Shown here piece after piece: positions 43,994 to 52,074 of a stretch of 64,000 bases of DNA. Location of the stretch: positions 310,001-374,000 of the forward strand of contig CAVTOD010000008.1 of assembly GCA_963736305.1 (NCBI GenBank), in the 5' to 3' direction. The position numbers and the translations under genes were made by a program. Below the pieces are notes generated by a model that saw only the letters and a list, made by a program, of their open reading frames with translations, was not told where the DNA came from and did no database searches. Positions within the stretch are counted from its first letter, which is position 1. The number at the start of each line of letters is the position of its first letter. This DNA comes from DASUPK01 sp963736305. GTDB lineage: Bacteria; Actinomycetota; Thermoleophilia; Solirubrobacterales; 70-9.

Positions 43994-44019
43994 CCCGCCC
44001 ACGGGGCGATCCCAGTCGC

Positions 44020-44063
44020 GATTTCACATCGCGTTTACCGGAAGTTCACTCGACCGTAACTAC
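44020..44063 (+). promoter_or_regulatory. Four-unit PHO box before the receiver-less regulator
   Basis: Four units with cores TTCAC, TTTAC, TTCAC and GTAAC start at 44023, 44034, 44045 and 44056, exactly 11 bp apart. This is the direct-repeat form bound by PhoP in actinobacteria (established for Streptomyces). It ends 32 bp before ATG 44096. Confidence 0.7.
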
Positions 44064-44095
44064 TTCAGCGGGGCGAGCGGCGAAGCTCCGACGCC

Positions 44096-44464
44096 ATGGA
44101 AGGCGAAAACGGTGCCGCCACCTCACTATCGGCGATTCCCCTGGCCCTTCGCGACCAGAGCCCGGTCTATGCGGGTCGTTTGGAAATCAGGCCCGCGGAC
44201 CACGCGGCGCTCGTCGACGGGCGCCCGCTAGTCCTCACCGTGCGGGAGCTCCAGCTCCTCAACGAGCTCGCACACAACGCCGAGCGGGTGATGACCCGGG
44301 AGGAGCTCTACGAGACGGTCTGGGGCCGCTCCTACCAGAAGAGCGATCGCTCGGTCGATGTCTACGTCGGACGTCTCAGAGCGAAGCTGAGCAGAGCGCT
44401 GCCGGGCCGTCGTTTCATCCACACCCACACCGGTATCGGCTACCGGTTTTCGCCTCAAGCCTGA
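44096..44464 (+). CDS. Stand-alone winged-helix regulator (OmpR-type output domain, no receiver)
   Basis: The 122-residue protein is a lone OmpR/PhoB DNA-binding domain: DGRPLVLTVRELQLLNEL, ERVMTREELYETVWGRS, SDRSVDVYVGRLRAKL and THTGIGYRFS. It aligns with the output domain of the regulator at 43187 but has no receiver, only about 25 extra residues in front. It cannot be phosphorylated at an Asp, so it may act by amount alone, under its own PHO box. ATG 44096 begins directly after that box. It is the last gene before pstS. Confidence 0.82.
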   Translation: MEGENGAATSLSAIPLALRDQSPVYAGRLEIRPADHAALVDGRPLVLTVRELQLLNELAHNAERVMTREELYETVWGRSYQKSDRSVDVYVGRLRAKLSRALPGRRFIHTHTGIGYRFSPQA

Positions 44465-44500
44465 CCAGCGTCCACGTCCCGCGGGGGCCGGTGATGCCCG

Positions 44501-44544
44501 GATTTACATCCTTTTTACAAGTGCGCCACACGAACGTAACAAGC
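44501..44544 (+). promoter_or_regulatory. Four-unit PHO box before pstS
   Basis: Cores TTTAC, TTTAC, GCCAC and GTAAC start at 44503, 44514, 44525 and 44536, again 11 bp apart. The first and last units resemble those of the array at 44020. It ends 101 bp before the pstS start. Confidence 0.72.
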
Positions 44545-44645
44545 TGCACCGGGCCCGTTGAAAGGGTCCGACCCTCTAAAGGATCCGAGGGAGGCGAGCC
44601 GTTGAGCCGCCGTCCCTTTTCGACAAACGAAAAAGGAGCGACTCA

Positions 44646-45734
44646 ATGAATAGAAAGTGGTGGCTCGTATTCGCCGCCTCCGCCGTCCTGGCGCTCACCG
44701 CGGCCGCATGCGGCTCGAGCGACAACGGGAGCTCGTCCGGCGTCTCCGGTGATCTCGCCGGCGCTGGTTCCAGCGCCCAGCAGGCGGCCCAGGAAGCCTG
44801 GGTGGCCAAGTTCGAGGGCCAGAACTCGGGCGCGACCGTCTCCTACGACGCGATCGGGTCGGGCGGCGGCCGGGATCAGTTCATCGCCGGCGGCAAGACC
44901 GCGTTTGCCGGCAGCGACTCGCCGTTCGACACCACCGAGTTGCCCAAGGCAGCCGACCGGTGCACGAAGGACGGCGGCGGTCAGCTGATCCAGATCCCGA
45001 ACTACATCTCGCCGCTCGCGATCATCTACAACCTGCCGGGCGTCGACAACCTGCAGCTCAGCCCGGACACGACCGCGAAGATCTTCAAGGGCGAGATCAC
45101 GACCTGGGACGACCCCGCCATCAAGGCGGACAACCCGGGTGCGAACCTGCCCAGCACGAAGATCACGCCGGTGCACCGCTCGGACGAGTCGGGGACCACG
45201 GCCAACTTCACGGATTATCTCCATGGGGCCGCCCCGAGCGTCTGGACGTTCGATCCGGACGGCAACTGGCCGCTTAAGACCGGCGAGTCCGGCGCGCAGA
45301 CGTCGGGCGTGGTCCAGGCCGTCAAGGCCGGCGAAGGCACGATCGGCTACGCCGACGACAGCCAGGCCGGCGACCTCGGCGTCGCCAAGGTCAAGGTTGG
45401 CAACACCTACGTGGCGCCGAGCGCCACGGGTGCGTCCAACGATTTCGACCAGTCGCAGAAGGACCCGGAGCTCACCAAGGCCCCGTACGTGTTCGCGTAC
45501 AAGGTCGAGCGGACTCCGACCGACCCGAGCAGCTACCCGATCCTGCTGGTCTCCTACCTGATGGGTTGCACGAAGTACTCCGACACGAGCACGACAGACC
45601 TCGTCAAGGCGTACTTCAGCTACATCATCAGCGACGAGGGTCAGCAGGTGGCGGCGGAGAACGCGGGCTCGGCCCCGATTCCGCCCGGCATCAAGAAGGA
45701 GGACCAGCCGGCGATCGACGCGATCGGCGGCTGA
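44646..45734 (+). CDS. pstS: Phosphate ABC transporter substrate-binding lipoprotein PstS
   Basis: The 362-residue protein has a lipoprotein signal peptide with the lipobox ending LTAAAC (C22), then a Gly/Ser-rich linker and the PstS fold: GAGSSAQQAAQEAW, GSGGGRDQFIAGGKTAFAGSD, VHRSDESGTTANFTDYL and EGTIGYADDSQA. The phosphate-binding Ser/Thr/Arg/Asp positions are present. It captures phosphate outside the membrane for PstCAB. ATG 44646 follows AAGGAG. It is the first gene of the pst operon behind a PHO box. Confidence 0.95.
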   Translation: MNRKWWLVFAASAVLALTAAACGSSDNGSSSGVSGDLAGAGSSAQQAAQEAWVAKFEGQNSGATVSYDAIGSGGGRDQFIAGGKTAFAGSDSPFDTTELPKAADRCTKDGGGQLIQIPNYISPLAIIYNLPGVDNLQLSPDTTAKIFKGEITTWDDPAIKADNPGANLPSTKITPVHRSDESGTTANFTDYLHGAAPSVWTFDPDGNWPLKTGESGAQTSGVVQAVKAGEGTIGYADDSQAGDLGVAKVKVGNTYVAPSATGASNDFDQSQKDPELTKAPYVFAYKVERTPTDPSSYPILLVSYLMGCTKYSDTSTTDLVKAYFSYIISDEGQQVAAENAGSAPIPPGIKKEDQPAIDAIGG

Positions 45735-45749
45735 GCCAGACGGTGGATT

Positions 45750-45781
45750 GGGGGATCCCGCGCTCAGGCGCGGGATCCCCC
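45750..45781 (+). terminator. Perfect 14-bp hairpin between pstS and pstC
   Basis: The two 14-base arms (45750-45763 and 45768-45781, starting GGGGGATC and ending GATCCCCC) pair perfectly around the TCAG loop. No T-run follows, so partial termination or protection of the pstS mRNA 3' end is likely rather than full stop. Confidence 0.65.
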
Positions 45782-45808
45782 ATCCCGTTTCCAACGACAC
45801 GGAAGTAG

Positions 45809-46765
45809 ATGGAAGCTCACACCGACACCACCACCCAGGCCGGCCAGATCCTCGCCGGCGCCACCGGCGGTAAGCGGCGCCCCGGCGACCGGATCTTCTC
45901 CAACGCAGCGGTGATCGCCGCCGTCACCGTGCTCGCGCTGCTGGCCGGCGTTGCGATCTTCCTGATCGCCGACTCGGTTCCCGCGATCACGGCCAACTCC
46001 GCGGACTTGCCCGACGGCAAGAATTTGATCGACTACATCGCGCCGCTCGCCTTTGGAACCATTCTGGCCGCGGCGGCGGCGGTCGCGATCGCCGTTCCGC
46101 TGGCTGTGGCCGTCGCTCTCTTCATCAGCCACATCGCGCCGCGCCGGCTCGCCAATCCGCTCGCCTACATCGTCGACCTGCTGGCGGCGATCCCGAGCAT
46201 CGTCTACGGGCTCTGGGGCATCTTCGTGCTCGGCCCGGCGATCGTCCCGGTACTCGACTGGCTGGTGGCCCATCTCAGCTTCATCCCGTTCTTTGCGGGC
46301 CCGGCCTCGGTGACGGGCCGAACCATGCTGACGGCGGGGGTCGTACTCGCCGTGATGATCCTGCCGGTCGTCTCCGCGGTTTCGCGCGAGGTCTTCTCGC
46401 AGACGCCGCGCAGGCTGGAGGAGGGCGCCCTCGCATTGGGCGCCACGCGCTGGGAGATGATCCGGATGGCGGTCCTGCCGTTCGGCAAGTCCGCCATGAT
46501 CAGCGGCTCGATGCTCGGGCTCGGCCGCGCGCTTGGCGAGACGATGGCCGTGACGATCATCCTCTCGGTCTCCGGGATCGTGACGTTCAATTTGGTCAGT
46601 CAGGAAAACCCGACCCCGATCGCCGCGAACATCGCCCTCAAGTTCCCAGAGTCCTCGGGTGTCGACGTCAACGCTCTGATCGCGTCGGGGCTTGTCCTCT
46701 TCGGGATCACGCTCGTCGTGAACGTGCTCGCCCGCCTGATCATCTCCCGGTCCAACGTCCAGTGA
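45809..46765 (+). CDS. pstC: Phosphate ABC transporter permease PstC
   Basis: The 318-residue membrane protein has six helices and the permease loop EEGALALGATRWEMIRMAVLPFGKSAMISG, where the conserved EAA-type motif contacts PstB. The helix-3 segment LLAAIPSIVYGLWGIFVL is the PstC pattern. Together with PstA it forms the phosphate channel. ATG 45809 follows a GGAAG site. pstA begins 8 bp later. Confidence 0.95.
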   Translation: MEAHTDTTTQAGQILAGATGGKRRPGDRIFSNAAVIAAVTVLALLAGVAIFLIADSVPAITANSADLPDGKNLIDYIAPLAFGTILAAAAAVAIAVPLAVAVALFISHIAPRRLANPLAYIVDLLAAIPSIVYGLWGIFVLGPAIVPVLDWLVAHLSFIPFFAGPASVTGRTMLTAGVVLAVMILPVVSAVSREVFSQTPRRLEEGALALGATRWEMIRMAVLPFGKSAMISGSMLGLGRALGETMAVTIILSVSGIVTFNLVSQENPTPIAANIALKFPESSGVDVNALIASGLVLFGITLVVNVLARLIISRSNVQ

Positions 46766-46773
46766 GATAGCCG

Positions 46774-47886
46774 ATGAGCGACCCGCGTCCTGAAGAGAAT
46801 CCAGCCGCCGCATTCGAGCCCGCCGAGAGCGTGAACCCCATCGGCGGCCCGACCGTCGGGGGCGGAACGCTGCCGCCCTGGTTCCTCCGGTCCGTCGTCG
46901 GCGGGTCCGCGGTGATCGCGCTCGCCGTGCTGCTGGCGACGGGCGGCTTCACGATCGTCCTCTTCTTCGTGATCACGGCGGTTTTGGCCCTGCCTACGGC
47001 CTACATCTGGTCGCGGGTAGCGGAGAACCGGCGCCAGGCGATGGACCGGCTGGTCACGCTCGGGATCGTTTCGGCGTTCTTCATCGCGGTGGCGCCGCTC
47101 TTCTCGGTGCTCTACGAGGTGATCAAGAGGGGAACCGCGCGATTCGACGGATCCTTCTTCACGGAGTCGGCTCGCGGCGTGATCGGAGCCGGCGGCGGGG
47201 CCCAGCACGCGATCGTCGGCACGCTGGTGATCACCGGCGTGGCCACCCTGATCTCTGTGCCGATCGGGATCATGGCCGCTGTCTACCTGAACGAGTACGG
47301 CAAGGGCCGCTTGCGAAAGGCGCTCACCTTCTTCGTCGACGTGATGACGGGCATCCCGTCGATCGTCGCGGGGCTGTTCGCCTACGCGCTCTTCGCCGCC
47401 TTCCTCGGGCCGGGCATCCGCCTCGGCATCATCGGGTCGGTCGCCCTGACCGTGCTGATGATCCCGATCGTGATCCGCTCGGCGGAGGAGATCCTGAAGA
47501 TCGTCCCGGACCACCTTCGCGAGGCGGCGTACGCCCTCGGGACCCCGAAGTGGAAGGTGGTGACCCGGATAGTTCTGCCGACGGCGCTTGCCGGCCTCGT
47601 CACTGGAGTAATGCTCTCCATAGCCCGCGTGATCGGCGAGACGGCCCCGCTGCTGGTCACCACAGGTGTGATCGATTCAGTCAACACGAACCCGCTCAGC
47701 GGGCGGATGCAGAACCTCGCCGTCTACGCCTACAGTGAGTACAAGGACCCCGGGGTCGATGTGCAGGCCTCCTACGACAAGGCCTGGACCGCGGCCCTGA
47801 CCCTGATCCTGCTCGTGATGATCCTGAGCCTTCTGGCCCGGTGGATCTACCGGCGTTACGGGACCGACCTTCGAGACACGCGATAG
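46774..47886 (+). CDS. pstA: Phosphate ABC transporter permease PstA
   Basis: The 370-residue membrane protein has the PstA features DVMTGIPSIVAGLFAYALFAAF and the loop LREAAYALGTPKWKVVTRIVLPTALAGLVTG. It carries an N-terminal cytoplasmic part of about 45 residues and two extra helices ahead of the core (AVLLATGGFTIVLFFVITAVLALPTAYIW), so it is longer than many PstA. It is the second channel subunit. No clear ribosome site precedes ATG 46774; coupling to pstC, 8 bp upstream, is likely. Confidence 0.94.
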   Translation: MSDPRPEENPAAAFEPAESVNPIGGPTVGGGTLPPWFLRSVVGGSAVIALAVLLATGGFTIVLFFVITAVLALPTAYIWSRVAENRRQAMDRLVTLGIVSAFFIAVAPLFSVLYEVIKRGTARFDGSFFTESARGVIGAGGGAQHAIVGTLVITGVATLISVPIGIMAAVYLNEYGKGRLRKALTFFVDVMTGIPSIVAGLFAYALFAAFLGPGIRLGIIGSVALTVLMIPIVIRSAEEILKIVPDHLREAAYALGTPKWKVVTRIVLPTALAGLVTGVMLSIARVIGETAPLLVTTGVIDSVNTNPLSGRMQNLAVYAYSEYKDPGVDVQASYDKAWTAALTLILLVMILSLLARWIYRRYGTDLRDTR

Positions 47887-47926
47887 CCGAAGTTTGAGAC
47901 TTCCAATGCCCAGGGACAGGAGGAAG

Positions 47927-48814
47927 ATGCCGGAGACAGCCGACAAGACCACGACGGACCGGAACGCGGCCCTCGCCACCGATCTCGCGAAGACGGCGAA
48001 GGCCTCGAAGGGTCTTGCCGCTAAGGTCGAGCGCGTGTCAAAGCGCTTCTCGGTCAAGGACGTGAACCTCTTCTACGGCGACTTCCAGGCCGTGCAGGAC
48101 GTGACGATGACGATCGAGCCGAACCAGGTGACGGCTCTGATCGGCTCCTCGGGATGCGGCAAGACGACCGTGCTGCGCTCGCTGAACCGGATGCACGAAC
48201 TCACGCCGGGCGCTCGAGTCGAGGGCGAGGTCAGCCTCGACGACCAGAACATCTACGCGCCCAACGTCGACCCCGTGGACGTGCGGCGCCTGGTCGGCAT
48301 GGTCTTCCAGGCGCCCAACCCGTTCCCGACCATGACCGCCTACGAGAACGTCGCCGCCGGCCTCACCCTCAACCGGCGCGGGCTCTCCAAGTCCGAGAAG
48401 GACGACATCGTCGAGAAGTCGCTCCGCGGCGCTCATCTCTGGGACGAGGTGAAGGACCGCCTGGACCGGAAGGGCTCGGCCCTCTCGGGAGGCCAGCAGC
48501 AGCGACTGTGCATCGCCCGGGCGATCGCGGTCGAGCCGGAGGTCCTGCTGATGGACGAACCGTGCTCGGCGCTCGATCCCGTGGCCACACTGGCGGTCGA
48601 GGATCTGATCGATGACCTGAAGAACCGCTACACGATCGTGATCGTCACGCACAACATGCAGCAGGCCGCGCGGACCAGCGACGTGACGGCCTTCTTCAAC
48701 CTCGAGACGAGCGGCAAGCCGGGCCGCCTGGTCGAGATGGACGCCACCGACAAGATGTTCACCACGCCCTCCAAGAAGGAGACCGAGGACTACGTCAGCG
48801 GGAGATTCGGCTGA
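47927..48814 (+). CDS. pstB: Phosphate ABC transporter ATP-binding protein PstB
   Basis: The 295-residue ATPase has Walker A GSSGCGKTT, the Q-loop VFQAPNPFP, the signature LSGGQQQRL, Walker B VLLMDEPCSALDP and the H-loop VTHNMQQA, all in PstB style. A charged N-terminal extension of about 35 residues (Lys/Ala-rich) precedes the core. ATG 47927 directly follows AGGAGG, although with short spacing; ATG 47906 is an alternative. The stop overlaps the phoU start (TGATG). Confidence 0.95.
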   Translation: MPETADKTTTDRNAALATDLAKTAKASKGLAAKVERVSKRFSVKDVNLFYGDFQAVQDVTMTIEPNQVTALIGSSGCGKTTVLRSLNRMHELTPGARVEGEVSLDDQNIYAPNVDPVDVRRLVGMVFQAPNPFPTMTAYENVAAGLTLNRRGLSKSEKDDIVEKSLRGAHLWDEVKDRLDRKGSALSGGQQQRLCIARAIAVEPEVLLMDEPCSALDPVATLAVEDLIDDLKNRYTIVIVTHNMQQAARTSDVTAFFNLETSGKPGRLVEMDATDKMFTTPSKKETEDYVSGRFG

Positions 48815-49515
48815 TGCCCGAGGCACGCATGCACTACCAAAACCAGCTCGGCACGCTGGAGAAGAACTGCCTCGGCGGACTTGACCTCGTCATCGCCTCG
48901 CTCGATCGCACCATGGAGGCGGTTCAGCACCAGGACATGGAGCTCGCCGAGCTCGTCATCGCCGACGACGACCGGATCGACGGCCGGTACCTCGAGGTTC
49001 ACCAGGGGATCCTCACAATGCTCGCCACCCAGGCTCCGGTCGCCACCGACCTGCGGCTGATCTCCGCGCTTCTGCACGTCATGCACTCGATCGAGCGGAT
49101 GGGGGACCAGTGCGTGAACATCTCGAAGGTCATCCCGCTGACCGGCCATGACGCCCCCGTTCACGACGAGATGGTCGACGGCATCGTGCTGATGGGCAAG
49201 CAGGGGCGCTCGATGCTCTCGCAGGCGAAGAAGGCATTCGAGGGCCGCGACGTCGAGCTGGCCCGCGACCTGGTCCGCCAGGACGACCTGATCGACGACC
49301 TGAACAAGGAGTGCTTCAAGATCGCTGTCCAGGTGGGTGTGGACAAGGACATCCGCGAATGGGCGATGACGATGATGCTCGTTGCGCGCGCACTGGAGCG
49401 GATCGGCGACAACGCCGTCGACATCGGCGAGCAGGTCGCGTTCGTGGTCACCGGCCTCTTCCGTGAGTTCGAGGACGCCTCCCACCCCGGGCAGGCGCCG
49501 CTCCCCTCGAGCTAA
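48814..49515 (+). CDS. phoU: Phosphate regulon regulator PhoU
   Basis: The 233-residue protein consists of two PhoU three-helix repeats: LELAELVIADDDRIDGRYLEVH-like and LARDLVRQDDLIDDLNKECFK, with APVATDLRLISALLHVMHSIERMGDQ and MLVARALERIGDNAVDIGEQ carrying the metal-contact Asp/Glu motifs. It links phosphate transport to the phosphate-sensing kinase and to PstB. ATG 48814 overlaps the pstB stop, so translation is coupled. It ends the operon and is convergent with the pyruvate-kinase-like gene. Confidence 0.94.
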   Translation: MPEARMHYQNQLGTLEKNCLGGLDLVIASLDRTMEAVQHQDMELAELVIADDDRIDGRYLEVHQGILTMLATQAPVATDLRLISALLHVMHSIERMGDQCVNISKVIPLTGHDAPVHDEMVDGIVLMGKQGRSMLSQAKKAFEGRDVELARDLVRQDDLIDDLNKECFKIAVQVGVDKDIREWAMTMMLVARALERIGDNAVDIGEQVAFVVTGLFREFEDASHPGQAPLPSS

Positions 49516-49540
49516 GGGCCACCCCCGCCCGGCGGCTGAA

Positions 49541-51025
49541 TCACCAGGACCGAAGCGCCCGCATCCGCGAGGCCTTCTTGAACTGGTGGCCCTCCATCCG
49601 GCCGAGAACGTCGTCGAGCAAGCGCACGGCGTCAGTCGCGTAGGGCCCCTTGTTGAGCATCACGCACTCCGCCCGTTCGGCCATCGCCGCATCGGTGATC
49701 TCGGCTCGGTGTCGGATGCCCTTCTTGACGAAGTTGTCGAGCACCTGGGTGGCCCAGATCACGGGAACGTGTGCGGCCTCGCAGAGCCAGAGGAGCTCCT
49801 CCTGCATCTCCGCCATCCGTCGGCTGCCTACCTCGACGGCCAGGTCGCCGCGGGCGATCATGATCGCGAGTGGCTGCAGGCCCGCCCCTTGCACGATCAG
49901 CTCAGGGAGGTTGGAGATCGCGAGCCGCGTCTCAATCTTTGCCACCAGGCCGACCGAGCCCGCGCCTCGGCCGGCCAGCTCCTCCTGAAGCCGGGCGATG
50001 TCCTCAGGCCGCTGCACGAACGAGTAGCCGATCAGGTCCGCGATCGGCGCCACCGCGTCCAGGGTGTGCAGATCGGCGGAGGTCAGCGGATCGAGCCCCA
50101 GTTCGATCGTCGGGAAGTTGAGGCCCTTTTCGACCCTCAGGTGCTCCCCCTTGTCGCGGGCCTCGGTGACCCGGAGCAGCAGACCGTAGTCAAGGCGCCG
50201 CTCCACAACGGCGCCAAGCCGTCCTTCATTGACCCAGACCTCGTCCCCCTCCTCGAGCTGGGCCAGGGCCTCGGGGAGCGAGCACTCGAATTGGAGCTCC
50301 CACTCGCTGGCCACGGGTACCTCCAGTGAGGTCATCAGCAACCTGTCCTCGCGATGAACGCGGTCTTCACGAGCGACCGTTGTCGAGGCGATCCTTGATC
50401 GTGGGCCGCTCAAGTCGAAGCACACCCGACACGAACGGCCGGTTTCGGAGGCCGCGTTGCGGACGTGCTCGGCCATCCGATTCCAAGCGGGGACGTCGTC
50501 GTGAGCGCAGTTGATCCGGGCGACGTCCATCCCTGCGAAAACGAGGCTCCGCACCAGGTTGTAGGACGTCGCCGCCTCGCTCGGCATCGTCACCATCACC
50601 CGGACCGCGCGGTGCTGAGGGGTTGGGCCGAGCACCGTCTCGGTTTGGGCGCGCAGCAGCTCATGCCCGCGAAAGAAGGAGTCCGCGTCCGGCTGCGATG
50701 GCGCGTGTTCAGCCGAAGCGATACTTGCAAGAGCCGCAAGCACCGCGTCGAGACTGGGCATCACCCGGGCCTCACAGCGTCCCAGGGAGGAGAGCCCCAG
50801 CGGCATGAGCTCGAGCTGCAGATCTCGCAGGTCGTGGTGGCGAAGGGCCAGATAGAAGGCGAGGTTTCGGGCGCTTGGGACGTATTCCTCGCGGCGGACT
50901 CGAGGCCGCCAGCGATCGAAGATCTCGTCTCCCTCCCGCGCGACCTCTCGGCGCAAGTCCACCACGGCGCCGTGCAGCCGGCGGGCGGTGGTATCCGGAG
51001 ATTGGTGTCCTGTGGCCGTCGGCAT
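49541..51025 (-). CDS. Pyruvate-kinase-like protein with N-terminal extension
   Basis: The 494-residue protein has a PK barrel: MVTMPSEAATSYNLVRSLVFAGMDVARINCAH, EEGDEVWVNEGRLGAVVE (B-domain), LVAKIETRLAISNL with the catalytic Lys, IMIARGDLAVEVG with the metal Asp, and PVIWATQVLDNFVKKG. The C-terminal allosteric domain of normal pyruvate kinase is absent, and about 140 residues of unrelated helical sequence stand in front. It may be a PK isoform or act on another enolpyruvate-type substrate. ATG 51025 has no ribosome site. It is convergent with phoU. Confidence 0.82.
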   Translation of the reverse strand: MPTATGHQSPDTTARRLHGAVVDLRREVAREGDEIFDRWRPRVRREEYVPSARNLAFYLALRHHDLRDLQLELMPLGLSSLGRCEARVMPSLDAVLAALASIASAEHAPSQPDADSFFRGHELLRAQTETVLGPTPQHRAVRVMVTMPSEAATSYNLVRSLVFAGMDVARINCAHDDVPAWNRMAEHVRNAASETGRSCRVCFDLSGPRSRIASTTVAREDRVHREDRLLMTSLEVPVASEWELQFECSLPEALAQLEEGDEVWVNEGRLGAVVERRLDYGLLLRVTEARDKGEHLRVEKGLNFPTIELGLDPLTSADLHTLDAVAPIADLIGYSFVQRPEDIARLQEELAGRGAGSVGLVAKIETRLAISNLPELIVQGAGLQPLAIMIARGDLAVEVGSRRMAEMQEELLWLCEAAHVPVIWATQVLDNFVKKGIRHRAEITDAAMAERAECVMLNKGPYATDAVRLLDDVLGRMEGHQFKKASRMRALRSW

Positions 51026-51121
51026 GTGTTCAACAGGATCGTTGCTCGGGCCCTCCCTGACGTGAACGCCTTGTAAAGGGCCTAGTGACGAACTTGCGAA
51101 CAACCCGTGACCTGGAGACGA

Positions 51122-52000
51122 CTAAACCGCGGCCGGTACCGGCGGAGGCGCCACGGCGTTGACGGCTGCCTCAAAGAGGTGGGCCGCCGCGGGGCGGGGC
51201 GGGTGGACCTCCAGGATCAGCGGGGCCGCCCCCTTGCGGGCGATCAGCGGAGCGAGGCGGTCCCACGGCACGTTGCCGCGGCCCGGAGGCAGATGGAGGT
51301 CGAGCCGCAGTGGATCGATCTCGGGAGTGCCCGAGTCATCCCGCCGGGCGCCGAGGTTGTCGTGCAGATGGAAGAGGACTACGCGGTCGAGGACGGGCTC
51401 GATCAGGTCGAGCGGTTCGGTGCGCCGCAGCCGGGCGACGATGTTCGCGTGGCCGACGTCGAGGCAGAGGCCGACGGCGGGGGACGAGATCCGCTTAGCC
51501 ATCGTCCGCAGGACCAGCGGCGTGAAGGAGAGGGCGTCGGGAGAGGGGTAGACGGGCGCCAGGTTCTCGAGGGCGATAACGACTCCGAGGCGCTCCGCGC
51601 GAGTCGCCAGGGTGGCGAGCGCGCGCGTCTCGGCCAGTCGCGCGTCCTCGCTGGCGTGCTCATCGGGGAGGTTGGCGGCGTGGTAGACGACCAGCGAGGC
51701 ACCCACCAGGGCGGCGTAGGAAATGAGTCCCTCCAGCGCGAGGTTGCCGTCGGGGGATCCCGCGCGAATCGATCCGGGGCCGTGCAGGACCGGGCGGAGC
51801 CCGGCTGTGCCGAGGGCCTCGGAGAGAGCCGCGGCGTGCCGGGTGGCGGCGCGCGGGCTGGCCAGGACGGAGGGCGGGGGAGAGGGGACCTGGACGAAGC
51901 GGAATCCGGCCGCCTCTATCTCCTTCAGGATCGGCGCTGCGGGCCACCAGTCGTAGGGGATGCTGAGCCCGAGTCGCTCCGTCGGGTCGCTCGAAGGCAT
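51122..52000 (-). CDS. Sugar phosphate isomerase/epimerase-like TIM-barrel protein
   Basis: The 292-residue protein has the AP-endonuclease-2/xylose-isomerase-like pattern: AAGFRFVQVPSPPPS, LVVYHAANLPDEH, VVIALENLAPVYPSPDALSFT (metal Glu), VGLCLDVGHANIVARL (Asp, His) and LFHLHDNLGARRDD (His, Asp), with a final Glu in LILEVHPP. All metal ligands are present. The sugar is unknown. TACCTT lies 7 nt before ATG 52000. It follows acr3 at 74 bp but has its own promoter, so it is not clearly part of the arsenic operon. Confidence 0.85.
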   Translation of the reverse strand: MPSSDPTERLGLSIPYDWWPAAPILKEIEAAGFRFVQVPSPPPSVLASPRAATRHAAALSEALGTAGLRPVLHGPGSIRAGSPDGNLALEGLISYAALVGASLVVYHAANLPDEHASEDARLAETRALATLATRAERLGVVIALENLAPVYPSPDALSFTPLVLRTMAKRISSPAVGLCLDVGHANIVARLRRTEPLDLIEPVLDRVVLFHLHDNLGARRDDSGTPEIDPLRLDLHLPPGRGNVPWDRLAPLIARKGAAPLILEVHPPRPAAAHLFEAAVNAVAPPPVPAAV

Positions 52001-52007
52001 CGATTCG

Positions 52008-52013
52008 AAGGTA
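52008..52013 (-). promoter_or_regulatory. -10 element (TACCTT) of a probable leaderless promoter
   Basis: TACCTT ends 7 nt before ATG 52000. Confidence 0.4.
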
Positions 52014-52074
52014 CGACGGCCCTCCGCAAATCCCGTGAAGAGTCTGTGAAGGCGAGCCGCAGGGGCGGGCTGGC

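Noticed and set aside
49516..49540. Terminator between phoU and the pyruvate-kinase-like gene
   Set aside because: The 25-bp gap has C- and G-rich runs but no clear stem with a T-run on either strand.
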